Source of the DNA: Pseudomonadota bacterium
GTDB lineage: Bacteria; Pseudomonadota; Gammaproteobacteria; Halothiobacillales; Halothiobacillaceae
Direction: 5' to 3'
Length of the DNA stretch: 64,000 nucleotides
Assembly: GCA_021801265.1 (NCBI GenBank)
Contig: JAJYYE010000002.1
Span: 102,704 to 166,703, forward strand
The translations under genes and the position numbers were made by a program. Position 1 is the first letter of the stretch; every line of letters begins with the position of its first letter. Below the pieces are notes generated by a model. That model did not search any database. It had not been told where the DNA came from and was given only the letters and a program-made list of their open reading frames with translations. This document shows, one piece after another, positions 38,380 to 47,633 of this stretch.

Positions 38380-40287
38380 TTATTTTTTGTCGTCTTTAAC
38401 TTCTTCAAACTCGGCGTCCACCACATCATCATCCTTCGTGGCCGATTGTGTGCCTGCCGCATCCTGTGGTTGCGCGCTCGCTTTTTGCATCAAGGCCGCT
38501 GAAACCTGACTCAATGCCTCAATTTTAGCTTCGATGTCAGCTTTATTATCGCCTTTAATCGCAGCGCGGAGTGCGGCAATGGCGTCGGTGGCCGGTTGCT
38601 TATCCGCATCGCCCAGGCCTTCACCGGATTCTTTCATCGTTTTCTCGACGGTGTGAATCAAACCATCGCCTTGATTGCGAACGTCCACCAGTTCACGTAG
38701 TTTTCTATCTTCATCCGCGTGGGCAGCAGCATCGTCCACCATCCGCTGAACTTCCGCATCAGACAAACCCGAGTTGGCCTTAATCACAATCTTCTGCTCT
38801 TTACCGGTGCCTTTATCTTTGGCCGATACGTTCAGAATGCCGTTCGCGTCGATGTCGAAGGTGACTTCGATTTGCGGCATGCCACGCGGTGCAGACGGAA
38901 TATCAGTCAAATCGAACCGACCGAGTGATTTATTGCCGGAAGCAATTTCACGCTCGCCCTGCAATACATGCACAGTCACCGCATTTTGATTGTCATCAGC
39001 CGTTGAGAACACTTGACCTGCTTTGGTCGGAATCGTGGTGTTTTTCTCGATGAGTTTCGTCATCACGCCACCCATGGTTTCAATGCCCAAAGACAGTGGA
39101 GTCACATCCAGCAGCAACACATCACTCACACTGCCCGACAATACGCCGCCCTGAATCGCTGCGCCCACGGCGACCGCTTCATCAGGGTTCACGTCCTTAC
39201 GTGGCTCTTTGCCAAAGAATGCCTTCACCGCTTCACGAACTTTGGGCATCCGGCTCTGACCGCCGACCAGAATGACCTCGTCGATATCGCTTAAAGACAC
39301 GCCCGCATCTTTCACCGCAATTCTGCACGGTTCGATGGTGCGGGTAATCAAGTCATCGACCAGCGACTCGAGTTTGGCGCGCGTCAACCGAATGTTCATG
39401 TGCTTGGGGCCACTCGCATCAGCGGTGATATACGGCAAATTTACATCGGTTTGTTCGGTGGAAGACAGCTCAATTTTAGCCTTTTCCGCACCCTCTTTGA
39501 GCCGCTGCATCGCCAGCGCATCATTCGCCAGGTTCACGCCTTGCTCTTTCTTGAACTCTTCGACCAGGAAATCAATCAACCGGTTATCGAAATCCTCGCC
39601 GCCCAAGAAGGTATCGCCATTGGTGGACAGCACTTCAAACTGTTTTTCGCCGTCGATGTTCGCAACTTCAATAATCGACACGTCAAACGTACCGCCGCCC
39701 AAATCATACACAGCGATTTTACGGTCTTTATTATCTTTCTTATCAATACCGTAGGCTAAAGCTGCCGCAGTAGGTTCATTGATAATGCGCTTCACATCCA
39801 AACCCGCAATACGTCCGGCATCTTTGGTGGCTTGGCGCTGGCTATCGTTGAAGTAAGCGGGAACGGTAATCACCGCTTCGGTCACTTCTTCACCCAGATA
39901 GGCTTCAACGTCTTTTTTTATTTTCATCAACACGCGCGCGGAGATCTCTGGCGGCGCCATTTTGCGACCATTCACCGAAACCCACGCATCACCATTATCG
40001 GCTTTGACAATTTCATACGGCATCAACTTGATGTCTTTTTGTACCGCGTCTTCGTCAAAACGCCGACCAATCAAACGCTTAACCGCATATAGCGTGTTTT
40101 TTGGATTGGTAACCGCTTGGCGTTTTGCCGGTTGGCCGACCAGAATTTCGCCATCGGTTGCATACGCCACGATTGAAGGTGTGGTGCGCGCGCCCTCGGC
40201 ATTCTCAATGACTTTAGCCGACTTGCCTTCCATAATCGCTACGCAAGAATTCGTGGTTCCCAGATCAATCCCAATAATTTTAGCCAT
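38380..40287 (-). CDS. dnaK: Chaperone DnaK (Hsp70)
   Basis: ATP-driven protein-folding chaperone. N-terminal actin-like ATPase domain with [27 protein letters not shown] and LVGGQSRMP; substrate-binding beta domain (about 385-505) and helical lid; C-terminus ends [10 protein letters not shown], near the EEVKDKK of E. coli. The ATG at 40285-40287 gives the usual [10 protein letters not shown] start, with GAGG 9 nt upstream; five codons further upstream are also open. Length 635 aa. Order grpE-dnaK-dnaJ is conserved. Confidence 0.97.
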   Translation of the reverse strand: MAKIIGIDLGTTNSCVAIMEGKSAKVIENAEGARTTPSIVAYATDGEILVGQPAKRQAVTNPKNTLYAVKRLIGRRFDEDAVQKDIKLMPYEIVKADNGDAWVSVNGRKMAPPEISARVLMKIKKDVEAYLGEEVTEAVITVPAYFNDSQRQATKDAGRIAGLDVKRIINEPTAAALAYGIDKKDNKDRKIAVYDLGGGTFDVSIIEVANIDGEKQFEVLSTNGDTFLGGEDFDNRLIDFLVEEFKKEQGVNLANDALAMQRLKEGAEKAKIELSSTEQTDVNLPYITADASGPKHMNIRLTRAKLESLVDDLITRTIEPCRIAVKDAGVSLSDIDEVILVGGQSRMPKVREAVKAFFGKEPRKDVNPDEAVAVGAAIQGGVLSGSVSDVLLLDVTPLSLGIETMGGVMTKLIEKNTTIPTKAGQVFSTADDNQNAVTVHVLQGEREIASGNKSLGRFDLTDIPSAPRGMPQIEVTFDIDANGILNVSAKDKGTGKEQKIVIKANSGLSDAEVQRMVDDAAAHADEDRKLRELVDVRNQGDGLIHTVEKTMKESGEGLGDADKQPATDAIAALRAAIKGDNKADIEAKIEALSQVSAALMQKASAQPQDAAGTQSATKDDDVVDAEFEEVKDDKK

Positions 40288-40380
40288 GTTGTTATTCCTC
40301 AAATTTTAAAATGTGTTGCGATAAAACCGTGCCGCTCATTTCATTGATACAAAGACCAATACCTGTCGCTACAGGCAGAT

Positions 40381-40408
40381 ATGTGCGGACTAGCCTTGGA
40401 TTTTCAAG
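40381..40408 (-). promoter_or_regulatory. Possible second heat-shock promoter ahead of dnaK
   Basis: On the minus strand CTTGAAA (40402-40408) matches a sigma-32 -35 element; the sequence at the expected -10 (CCGCACAT) matches CCCCATNT only in part. It may give dnaK-dnaJ extra heat-induced transcription. The CTTG also forms part of a small CCTTG/CAAGG hairpin, so the match could be incidental. Confidence 0.3.
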
Positions 40409-40424
40409 GGTCCCACTCCGCTTC

Positions 40425-40964
40425 TTACTCCGTAGGCTTGGAAACCACGACCAGTGCAGGCCGAACCAAACGATCTTTGAGCAAATAACCCTTTTGCATC
40501 ACACCCACCACGTGATCGGCGGGGCCTTCATGGGGCTGTACGGAAATGGCTTGATGATGCTCGGGATTAAAGCGTTCACCGATGGGATGAACCGGCGTTA
40601 CACCAAATTTCTCCAGTGTTTGCATAAAAACATTCAGCGTCATCTGACTGCCTTCACGGATTTTTTCGAGTGGCGTATTGGGATTTTCGCTGGCCTGCAT
40701 ACCCATTTCCAGCGAATCAATCACCGGCAACAACCCATCGACAAAGCGCTCCAGGGCAAATTTTCGGGCGTTATCCATATCACGCTCGACACGTTTGCGC
40801 AGGTTGTCCATTTCGGCATGGAGACGCAAAATTTCCTGTTCACGCTCGGCAAGCTTTTCGGCCAGCACGCGCGTATCAGGCATTTCAGTCGGTTCTGTGC
40901 CTTGATTTTGCTGGGTTTCAGGGGGCAATTCTGCTTCAGCGGCGTTCGCGGATTGTTCCGTCAT
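40425..40964 (-). CDS. grpE: Nucleotide exchange factor GrpE
   Basis: Releases ADP from DnaK and acts as a thermosensor. A charged, disordered N-terminus is followed by a long coiled coil (about 30-90, RVLAEKLAEREQEILRLHAEMDNLRKRVERD in pieces) and the beta domain with the family signature (VTPVHPIGERFNPEHHQAISVQ, DRLVRPALVVVSK). Length 179 aa. It is the first gene of the grpE-dnaK-dnaJ operon, directly behind a sigma-32 promoter. Confidence 0.95.
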   Translation of the reverse strand: MTEQSANAAEAELPPETQQNQGTEPTEMPDTRVLAEKLAEREQEILRLHAEMDNLRKRVERDMDNARKFALERFVDGLLPVIDSLEMGMQASENPNTPLEKIREGSQMTLNVFMQTLEKFGVTPVHPIGERFNPEHHQAISVQPHEGPADHVVGVMQKGYLLKDRLVRPALVVVSKPTE

Positions 40965-41026
40965 GCTGTGATCCTCAAGTCATAAAAAACAAAGGGGGCG
41001 CCCTATCGAACAGGGGCATGCTGGGA

Positions 41027-41055
41027 ATTTGGGGCAGCTTAAAAAAATTTCAAGG
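41027..41055 (-). promoter_or_regulatory. Sigma-32 heat-shock promoter of grpE-dnaK-dnaJ
   Basis: On the minus strand CCTTGAAA (41048-41055) and CCCCAAAT (41027-41034) are separated by 13 bp. This is close to the sigma-32 consensus CTTGAAA-N13/14-CCCCATNT. It lies about 65 bp upstream of the grpE start and points toward it. Confidence 0.88.
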
Positions 41056-41067
41056 CACTTGATATAA

Positions 41068-41206
41068 CAGGGTGATGAAAAACGTCATGCGCGACGGCAA
41101 AACAAGGCGAAAATGGGCAAAAAACCACAGTTTATATACAGTAAATGAGGATTTTGGGCTCATTTTAACGCCATATTGCCGAGCACAATAGTTTTTCACC
41201 AGCCTG
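41068..41206. repeat. 139-bp MITE-like palindromic element with 16-bp terminal inverted repeats
   Basis: The ends CAGGGTGATGAAAAAC and (reverse complement of the right end) CAGGCTGGTGAAAAAC match in 14 of 16 positions. The symmetry continues inward: GGCGAAAATGGGC on the left matches GGCGTTAAAATGAGCCC on the right strand, and the centre TTTATATA is itself palindromic. It codes for nothing credible. The element lies 12 bp upstream of the grpE heat-shock promoter and in front of nadK. The structure suggests a non-autonomous transposable repeat or a large hairpin-forming repeat. No clear target-site duplication is seen. Confidence 0.65.
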
Positions 41207-41345
41207 AATAAACATTGCCAGGACAAAGCACGGTATATTCCCTTATGTATTGATGCCCCTAAAGTTCTATTTGCAGGTCCTATTTGTGGTCGATCTCCCA
41301 AAACCAAAGAAGACAAGCGCGTCCACTCGAGCACCCTTTGAACAG

Positions 41346-42278
41346 ATGTCGGCGGTCCCGCACGGTACACCACTGACAGCGGTGGAAATCAGCGCCGATG
41401 CGCCGCCGGTGTTCCACCGAATCGGCATCATCACCAAACCCTACGCCGATGAAGCGATTAAAAAAGTTTTTCTCAAGTTAATCAAAACGCTGGATCACCT
41501 GGGAATTCATTGGGCGCTGGAGGAATCTTGCGATAGCCCTGTGCATGACCTCCATCCGGCGCGATTTGAACGCAATCAACCGGACCGAGATCTCATTATC
41601 GTCCTCGGCGGCGACGGCACCCTGCTAAACGCCGCACGCACCTTAAGCCAATGGGGCATCCCGATTATGGGGGTGAATTTAGGACGATTGGGATTTTTGG
41701 TCGATGTGAGACCCAGCGATCTCAAACTCTATTTGGATGCCATGTTGCGTGGGCATTTCATCGAAGATCGGCGTTTTTTACTGGAAGGCACCCTGATGCG
41801 CGGGGAAACCCGCCTCATGAACGCGGTAGCGCTCAATGACATCACCTTCAAAATGCGCGATCCGGCACGCATGGTTGAATTTGAGATGTATATCAATGGG
41901 GTGTTGCTCAATCAACAACGATCCGACGGTGTGGTGGTGTGCACCCCGACCGGCTCAACCGCCTATGCCTTATCGGCCGGCGGACCCTTGATTGCACCCG
42001 ATTTGGCCGCCATCGGCATCGTGTCAATTTGCCCGCACACGCTAAGTTATCGCCCGATTGTGGTCAGTAGCCAGCATGTGATTGAAATCACCCCCAAACC
42101 GCAGTCGCGCGGTGGCGGCGTGATGAGTTTTGATGGCCAGATCAATCACCCGCTTGAAGTCGGTGATAGCCTAGTGATTCGTCGTCACGATCACGATATT
42201 CGGCTGATCCACCCCTGTAATCATGATTATTACGCCCTGTTACGCACCAAGCTCTGCTGGGGCGAGCAAAGTGGATAA
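41346..42278 (+). CDS. nadK: NAD kinase
   Basis: Phosphorylates NAD to NADP. The GGDGT motif (VLGGDGTLLNAARTL) and the downstream conserved region (QRSDGVVVCTPTGSTAYALSAGGPL) are intact, as is the C-terminal SFDGQINHPLEVGDSLVIRR. The start is uncertain: the frame is open from a TTG at 41250 and an ATG at 41253, none with a clear ribosome site. The ATG at 41346 gives 310 aa with about 20 residues before the conserved FHRIGIITKP, near the usual family length. The gene diverges from grpE and is followed by recN after 42 nt, probably in one operon. Confidence 0.92.
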   Translation: MSAVPHGTPLTAVEISADAPPVFHRIGIITKPYADEAIKKVFLKLIKTLDHLGIHWALEESCDSPVHDLHPARFERNQPDRDLIIVLGGDGTLLNAARTLSQWGIPIMGVNLGRLGFLVDVRPSDLKLYLDAMLRGHFIEDRRFLLEGTLMRGETRLMNAVALNDITFKMRDPARMVEFEMYINGVLLNQQRSDGVVVCTPTGSTAYALSAGGPLIAPDLAAIGIVSICPHTLSYRPIVVSSQHVIEITPKPQSRGGGVMSFDGQINHPLEVGDSLVIRRHDHDIRLIHPCNHDYYALLRTKLCWGEQSG

Positions 42279-42320
42279 TGTGGCCCCTTGCCCGATACAC
42301 TGTGAGTTGAACTTTTAACT

Positions 42321-44039
42321 ATGCTGACTTCACTGACCATCCGCCATATCGCCTTAATCGACGAGCTCGAACTGCAATTCGCCCCCGGCATGACAACGCT
42401 CACCGGCGAAACCGGCGCGGGTAAATCCATCCTGATTGACGCCATCGGCCTCATACAAGGCGAGCGCGCCAACACTCAACTGATTCGCGCAGGCTGTGAT
42501 GAAGCCGAGGTGATTGGTGTGTTCAGTTTCACACCTCGGGGGCCCGTGGCCGAATTTTTGCACGAACAGGCGCTCGATGATGATGATGAGCTCATCATCC
42601 GCCGCACGTTAAATCGGGAAGGGCGCGGCAAAATCTGGATCAATGGCCGCCCGGCGCCCGCCGCCACACTCAAAACATTAAGTCGCCTGTTGATCGATGT
42701 TCATGGCCAGCACCACAACCAAAAACTGCTTGAAAAACGGTACCAACGGGAATTACTCGATAGTTTTGCTGGCCACACCCCCGATACCCAAGCACTCGGC
42801 CAAATGGCGCGGGAATTACGCAAGCTGGAAAACCAACGGGAAGAAATTCGCCAGGCCCAAAAAAATCGGGAAGATCGCCGGGCGCTGTTGGCGTTCCAGC
42901 TCGAAGAAATCGATCACATCGCCCCCGAAGCCGACGAGTTTAACCTGCGCCATCAGCAGTTAACCCGCCTCTCACGACAAGACGAATGGCACGGTGTGAT
43001 TGCCACGCAACTGGAACGGCTATTTGACGGTGATCAAAATTTGCATGATCAGCTCGGCCAAGCCCAACATGCGTTAAGCCGGCTCCTGGCTCTGGATGAA
43101 ACCCTGGCACCGCTCATTGACGCACTCGAAACGGCGCAAATTCATATCAACGACACCGCTGAAAGCCTTCGTGACCGTTTGGATGCCGAAGATAACGACC
43201 CCGGCTTGCTTGATCACGTCCACATTCGCCTGGATCAACTTCACCAACTGGCACGAAAGCACCGCATCCCACCGGAGCAGCTGGATGATCACATCGCGAC
43301 GCTACGGATCGAAGCCGCGACTTTGGATGACCATGTGGCATTGGGCGCCACGCTGAATGAACGCATCACTGTGCTCAGCGACACCTTTGACGCGTTAGCC
43401 AGAAAAATTTCAACCCAGCGGCATGCAGCCGCCAAAATACTCGCCGATTCAGTGACCCGCACCATCCGTCAATTGGGCATGCCCCATGGGCAGATCGACA
43501 TCGCCGTGACCCCCATCGAAGCGAATGATCCGGAGCACGATCGACGCGTTGAACCGCGGGGCGAACAGGGCAACGATGACATCAGCTTTCTGATTAGTGC
43601 AAACCGTGGCCAGCCCCCCCAACCCCTGGATCAGATCGCCTCGGGCGGTGAATTGGCACGCGTCAGTCTCGCGTTCAAAACGCTCACCGCCGCATTTGAT
43701 CCTGTCGAAACCTTTATTTTTGATGAAGTCGATACGGGTATTGGGGGCGCGATTGCCGAAATTGTCGGTCGGCACTTGCGCGAACTTGGCCAAACTCGCC
43801 AAGTGTTTTGCGTCACCCATTTACCGCAAGTCGCGGCGCAAGGTCAGCACCAGATTCAAGTGCAAAAACATCACCTGGAAACGGGCACCATAACCACCAT
43901 CGTGCCATTAAATGCACAAGCACGAATTGAGGAGATCGCCCGGATGATGGGGGGTATTGAAATCAGTGCGCAAACCCGCGCCTTAGCGCAGGAGATGATT
44001 CAGCGCGATCATGGGCAGAAAGCAACTCCGAGGGAATAG
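42321..44039 (+). CDS. recN: DNA repair protein RecN
   Basis: SMC-like ATPase involved in double-strand break repair. Walker A GETGAGKS (residues about 33-40), a central coiled coil interrupted by the RecN hinge (about 160-350), the signature ASGGELARVSLAFKTL and Walker B TFIFDEVDTGIGG near the C-terminus, then HLPQVAAQGQHQI. Length 572 aa, standard. It lies between nadK and fur, matching the pseudomonad order grpE ... recN-fur. I see no LexA box in the short gap before it. Confidence 0.95.
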   Translation: MLTSLTIRHIALIDELELQFAPGMTTLTGETGAGKSILIDAIGLIQGERANTQLIRAGCDEAEVIGVFSFTPRGPVAEFLHEQALDDDDELIIRRTLNREGRGKIWINGRPAPAATLKTLSRLLIDVHGQHHNQKLLEKRYQRELLDSFAGHTPDTQALGQMARELRKLENQREEIRQAQKNREDRRALLAFQLEEIDHIAPEADEFNLRHQQLTRLSRQDEWHGVIATQLERLFDGDQNLHDQLGQAQHALSRLLALDETLAPLIDALETAQIHINDTAESLRDRLDAEDNDPGLLDHVHIRLDQLHQLARKHRIPPEQLDDHIATLRIEAATLDDHVALGATLNERITVLSDTFDALARKISTQRHAAAKILADSVTRTIRQLGMPHGQIDIAVTPIEANDPEHDRRVEPRGEQGNDDISFLISANRGQPPQPLDQIASGGELARVSLAFKTLTAAFDPVETFIFDEVDTGIGGAIAEIVGRHLRELGQTRQVFCVTHLPQVAAQGQHQIQVQKHHLETGTITTIVPLNAQARIEEIARMMGGIEISAQTRALAQEMIQRDHGQKATPRE

Positions 44040-44058
44040 GCGGGGAAAAACGGCCCTA

Positions 44059-44478
44059 TCACTTTTTCCTCGTGCGCGCCGCACTGCTAATGCCATAAAT
44101 CACCAACGAATAGTCGGTGAGGTCAAAATCGTACTGCTCTGCAATGGCGGCAATGCGCTCTTGAATAATGGGGTCGTGAAACTCTTCCACTGCGCCGGAT
44201 TTGATACACACCAAATGGTCGTGCTCGCCTTTTGAAATCAGCTCAAATACCGATTTCCCCCCCTCAAACTGATGCCGCTTGAGAATATCGGCGCCTTCAA
44301 ATTGGGTAAGCACGCGATAAACCGTGGCTAAACCTATGTCTTCCCCCCGGCTCAGCAGTTCTTTATACACATCCTCAGCACTCATATGCCAACTGGGATT
44401 GGTTTCGATAATTTCCAAGATTTTCACCCGGGGTAAAGTCACCTTCAACCCGGCTTTTTTCAGATCATTTTGTTCCAA
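44059..44478 (-). CDS. fur: Ferric uptake regulator Fur
   Basis: Iron-responsive repressor. Winged-helix N-terminus (KKAGLKVTLPRVKILEIIE, SAEDVYKELLSRGEDIGLATVYRVLTQFEGADIL) and a metal-binding dimerisation domain with HDHLVCIKSG. Of the CxxC zinc pair seen in E. coli, only the first Cys remains, the second position being Ser; Pseudomonas Fur also has a single Cys there. The start is a TTG at 44476-44478, behind AGGGG at 6-7 nt spacing; no in-frame ATG exists near it. Length 139 aa. It diverges from bamE, the arrangement known as fur-omlA in pseudomonads, and converges with recN. Confidence 0.93.
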   Translation of the reverse strand: MEQNDLKKAGLKVTLPRVKILEIIETNPSWHMSAEDVYKELLSRGEDIGLATVYRVLTQFEGADILKRHQFEGGKSVFELISKGEHDHLVCIKSGAVEEFHDPIIQERIAAIAEQYDFDLTDYSLVIYGISSAARTRKK

Positions 44479-44549
44479 GATACACCCCTCTCATGGGCAA
44501 AATGGTTGTGTGTAACACTTGCGATTGTACTCGAATCAGCAACCAACAT

Positions 44550-44578
44550 TTGAATTCCCCATGTGTTTCCGATAATTC
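44550..44578 (+). promoter_or_regulatory. Possible bamE promoter in the fur-bamE divergent region
   Basis: TTGAAT (44550-44555) and TAATTC (44573-44578, 17-bp spacing; an overlapping GATAAT gives 15 bp) could form a plus-strand sigma-70 promoter about 80 bp before bamE. The match is moderate. I do not see a convincing Fur box in the gap. Confidence 0.35.
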
Positions 44579-44658
44579 TGCGCAAACACTGGAACAAACC
44601 CCCCGCAGTTGCGTATGATTGCTGCATCTTTTTGCACTACCGACAGAAATCTCAACTT

Positions 44659-45231
44659 ATGCAACGATCTACCCCATCCAAAGAGACATGTGCCCCAGTG
44701 ATGATCCGTGCGCTCCCGCTGCTCGCCCTGCTCGCTTTATCACTGAGCGGATGTACTTCAGTTTATGTTCCCAGTTTTATCAAGGTGTACCAGCCCGATA
44801 TTGCACAAGGCAACGTGCTCGAGCCCGACCGCGTCGCACAAGTGCAAGTCGGCATGAGCAAGAATCAAGTCAATCAAATTCTTGGCACTCCGGCGCTGCA
44901 AGATATTTTCCATCGCAATCAACGCGAAACCTACGTGTTTTACGACAAGCGCGGTAAAAACAAAGCGTTTCAGCACACTGTGGTCGTGCTATACGATACA
45001 GATGGCCGGGTAACCAAACTGGAGCAACACGGTGACCCGCTCGACCAGGCGCCGGCACAAGATATTCCTGAAGCATTGCGCCATAAAAAAACGTCAGCCG
45101 ACGCTACCACCCCGACTGAGCCTAACAACCCTGCGGCGCCCAGCCCGTACGATTTAACGCCACAACCGACAACACCCGGTTTGGGCGCTGTTGCCCCCCT
45201 ACAACCCAGTACCCCACCGCTGCAACCTTAA
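44659..45231 (+). CDS. bamE: Outer-membrane assembly lipoprotein BamE (SmpA/OmlA)
   Basis: Small lipoprotein of the BAM complex that stabilises BamA-BamD contacts. The lipobox is LSGC; the mature part starts with the family pattern VYQPDIAQGNVLEPDRVAQVQVGMSKNQVNQILGTP. A C-terminal extension of about 70 residues rich in Pro, Thr and Ala goes beyond the usual 110-aa length. The ATG at 44659 is listed; the ATG at 44701 gives a more typical 17-residue signal peptide and may be the true start. Neither has a strong ribosome site. Divergent from fur. Confidence 0.88.
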   Translation: MQRSTPSKETCAPVMIRALPLLALLALSLSGCTSVYVPSFIKVYQPDIAQGNVLEPDRVAQVQVGMSKNQVNQILGTPALQDIFHRNQRETYVFYDKRGKNKAFQHTVVVLYDTDGRVTKLEQHGDPLDQAPAQDIPEALRHKKTSADATTPTEPNNPAAPSPYDLTPQPTTPGLGAVAPLQPSTPPLQP

Positions 45232-45267
45232 TACGCCCTTTTTAGAACAGCCGTGCCATCGAATCGA

Positions 45268-45654
45268 ATGAACCCAAGCGCACTTTGGCTATTTGGGGGC
45301 ATCATGAGTGCGCTCATTGCGGTCGTCGTGGCTGCCGTAGGCGCTCATGGGCCGTTAGCCCCCAGCACACCCGCACTCGAGCACATTCTGACCACTGCCA
45401 GCTTATTTCACCTTGTACACAGCCTTGCGCTCATTCAATTTAGCCAGTGGCGCATGCAGAACCCGAACCCCACCGCTTTGCCCGGCTGGTTTTTGATTGC
45501 GGGGATGCTGCTATTTGTCGGCAGCCTGTATGGGTTGGTGTTCTCGTCGGTCAAAATCCCCGGTGTACTCACGCCCATCGGCGGGGGATTCCTGATTTTG
45601 GCTTGGTTAATTTGGGGTATACAGGTTCTGCGCGCTGCAAAAGAATCATCCTAA
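45268..45654 (+). CDS. DUF423 small membrane protein
   Basis: A four-helix inner-membrane protein of the DUF423/YgdD family, function unknown. Conserved AAVGAHGP after the first helix, TASLFHLVHSLALIQF, and the glycine-rich GSLYGLVFSS and TPIGGGFLILAWLIW helices. The ATG at 45268 gives the usual MNxxxWLF start (128 aa); a GTG five codons upstream is possible. It lies 36 nt after bamE and may be co-transcribed with it. Confidence 0.85.
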   Translation: MNPSALWLFGGIMSALIAVVVAAVGAHGPLAPSTPALEHILTTASLFHLVHSLALIQFSQWRMQNPNPTALPGWFLIAGMLLFVGSLYGLVFSSVKIPGVLTPIGGGFLILAWLIWGIQVLRAAKESS

Positions 45655-45729
45655 ATATTCCGAGGTTATCGGGTGTTCGCTGATTTATCTCTCATCAAAA
45701 ACCGAACTCATTGGCATCAGATCACGCTT

Positions 45730-45751
45730 GATGCTGAAACAAATCAGCAAC
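45730..45751. promoter_or_regulatory. Inverted repeat upstream of fabA
   Basis: GATGCTGA-N6-TCAGCAAC, matching in 7 of 8 positions, lies 60 bp before the fabA start. Its size and place suit a transcription-factor operator for fabAB. It does not match the FabR or FadR sites of enterobacteria, so the binding protein is unknown. Confidence 0.3.
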
Positions 45752-45810
45752 ATTTTATTCAACTTCGGTTAACATTTCGTTTTTGCGCACAATCTTAAGT
45801 CCGAGTAACC

Positions 45811-46329
45811 ATGACACAGACCCGCTTTGAATTTGATGACCTCATCCGCTGCGCCAAAGGCGAAATGTTTGGCGAAGGCAATGCACAATTACCGTTACCG
45901 CCCATGCTGATGTTCGATCGAATTGAACGCATCGCCACTGATGGCGGGAAATTTGGCAAAGGTGAAATGATTGCAGAATTAGTGGTCAAGCCCGATTTGT
46001 GGTTTTTTGGTTGCCATTTTGAAGGCGATCCGGTGATGCCCGGTTGCCTGGGTCTGGATGCCATGTGGCAGCTCGTCGGGTTTTATCTCGGCTGGAGTGG
46101 CGGCAAAGGTCATGGACGCGCGCTGGGCGTTGGCGATGTAAAATTTTCTGGCCAAGTGCTCCCCAGTAATGAAAAAATCACATACCAAGTGGATATTAAG
46201 CGGATCATCATGCGCAAATTAACCATGGGCATTGCCGATGCGCAAATGTCGGTTGATGGCAAAGTCATTTATGAGGCCAAAGACCTACGGGTTGGCCTGT
46301 TCACCAATACACAGTCACTATCGGAGTAA
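45811..46329 (+). CDS. fabA: 3-hydroxydecanoyl-ACP dehydratase/isomerase
   Basis: Introduces the cis double bond at C10 in the anaerobic unsaturated fatty acid pathway. Hot-dog fold with the catalytic His in [24 protein letters not shown] and the Asp in the same stretch; starts [18 protein letters not shown]. Length 172 aa, as in E. coli. FabA and FabB together mark the anaerobic pathway. It is followed after 6 nt by fabB. Confidence 0.96.
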   Translation: MTQTRFEFDDLIRCAKGEMFGEGNAQLPLPPMLMFDRIERIATDGGKFGKGEMIAELVVKPDLWFFGCHFEGDPVMPGCLGLDAMWQLVGFYLGWSGGKGHGRALGVGDVKFSGQVLPSNEKITYQVDIKRIIMRKLTMGIADAQMSVDGKVIYEAKDLRVGLFTNTQSLSE

Positions 46330-46335
46330 ATCACC

Positions 46336-47553
46336 ATGCGCCGCGTTGTTATTACTGGCATGGGCATTGTTTCCAGCATTGGCAACAATTGCACCGAGGT
46401 TCTTCACGCTTTGAAAACCGGTCATTCTGGCATTGAAGTCAATCCGGAACAGGCTGAGCGGGGATTCCGTTCTCATGTGGCGGGCACCTTGAAAATCAAT
46501 CCCGAGGAACATATTGACCGCAAGCTGTATCGCTTTATGGGTGCGGCGGCAGCGTACACCTATATTTCCATGCGTGAAGCGATTGAACAATCGGGCTTAA
46601 CCCACGATCAAGTGTCACAACCCCGCACGGGCTTAATTGTGGGCTCGGGCGGGTCATCTTGTGCAAATATCGTCGAAACTGCTGATATTGTGCGAGAAAA
46701 AGGCGTGAAACGCGTGGGGCCTTACATGGTAACCCGCACCATGAGCTCGACCACATCTGCCTGTTTGGCCACGCCGTTCGGCATCAAGGGCATTAATTTT
46801 TCAATCAGCTCTGCCTGTGCCACCTCGGCGCATTGCATTGGCTCTGGCGTGGAGCAAATCCAGTTCGGCAAACAGGATATTGTGTTTGCGGGGGGGGGGG
46901 AGGAGCTTCACTGGTCGCAAACCGCCATGTTTGATGCGATGGGTGCGCTCTCATCCAAATATAACAATACCCCACACACGGCTTCGCGCCCGTTTGATGC
47001 GACCCGTGATGGCTTCGTGATTTCTGGCGGTGGTGGGATGGTGGTTCTGGAAGAACTTGAACATGCCCTCGCCCGAGGCGCCACCATTCTTGCCGAAGTG
47101 GTGGGCTACGGCGCCACGTCCGATGGTTATGACATGGTTCAGCCTTCCGGCGAAGGGGCTTTGCGCTGCATGCAGCAAGCGCTCGCGACGGTCGATACCC
47201 CAGTCGATTATGTCAACACCCACGGCACAAGTACGCCAGCGGGCGATATGCGGGAAATTGAATCTTTGCTGAAAATTTTCCCCGAACAGATGCCATATAT
47301 CACCTCGACCAAATCACTCTCAGGGCATTCATTGGGCGCGGCAGGTGTGCATGAAGCGATTTATTCCCTGTTAATGCTGCAGAACAATTTTATTGCCGCT
47401 TCTGCGAATTTAAACGAGATCGACCCGAAGGCCGAAGGGGTTAATTTCCTGACCAAAAACCTGGAAAACGCCAAAATTGATACCGTGTTATCCAATAGCT
47501 TCGGTTTTGGTGGCACTAACGCCTCGCTTGTGTTGCGCCGCTTCAAGGTTTAA
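46336..47553 (+). CDS. fabB: 3-oxoacyl-ACP synthase I
   Basis: Condensing enzyme that elongates unsaturated acyl-ACPs. The catalytic Cys lies in [17 protein letters not shown], and the two His in [12 protein letters not shown] and [16 protein letters not shown]. Length 405 aa. GGAG lies about 10 nt before the ATG. An 11-G run encodes part of [12 protein letters not shown] strong terminator follows. The pair fabA-fabB forms the operon seen in pseudomonads. Confidence 0.95.
   Translation: MRRVVITGMGIVSSIGNNCTEVLHALKTGHSGIEVNPEQAERGFRSHVAGTLKINPEEHIDRKLYRFMGAAAAYTYISMREAIEQSGLTHDQVSQPRTGLIVGSGGSSCANIVETADIVREKGVKRVGPYMVTRTMSSTTSACLATPFGIKGINFSISSACATSAHCIGSGVEQIQFGKQDIVFAGGGEELHWSQTAMFDAMGALSSKYNNTPHTASRPFDATRDGFVISGGGGMVVLEELEHALARGATILAEVVGYGATSDGYDMVQPSGEGALRCMQQALATVDTPVDYVNTHGTSTPAGDMREIESLLKIFPEQMPYITSTKSLSGHSLGAAGVHEAIYSLLMLQNNFIAASANLNEIDPKAEGVNFLTKNLENAKIDTVLSNSFGFGGTNASLVLRRFKV
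46890..46900 (+). repeat. 11-nt poly-G homopolymer inside fabB
   Basis: Eleven consecutive G encode the Gly triplet of FAGGGEE in FabB. The frame is open as written. It is the second long G-tract of the window located in an essential lipid gene. Confidence 0.9.
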
Positions 47554-47581
47554 CGTGCTTCACGCGGTTGAATAAACACGC

Positions 47582-47608
47582 AAAAACGCCGGGCACCCGG
47601 CGTTTTTT
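47582..47608. terminator. Bidirectional intrinsic terminator between fabB and ABC ATPase
   Basis: AACGCCGGG / CCCGGCGTT stem with a two-base loop, flanked by five A on the left and six T on the right. It can end both the fabAB transcript and the convergent ABC transporter transcript. Confidence 0.9.
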
Positions 47609-47633
47609 CATTCAAGCGCCAAGAACAACCCGA

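Noticed and set aside
41050..41373. Minus-strand open frame of 107 codons across the grpE-nadK gap
   Set aside because: It runs through the palindromic repeat element and the sigma-32 promoter and has no protein-like features; such frames are a by-product of the repeat.
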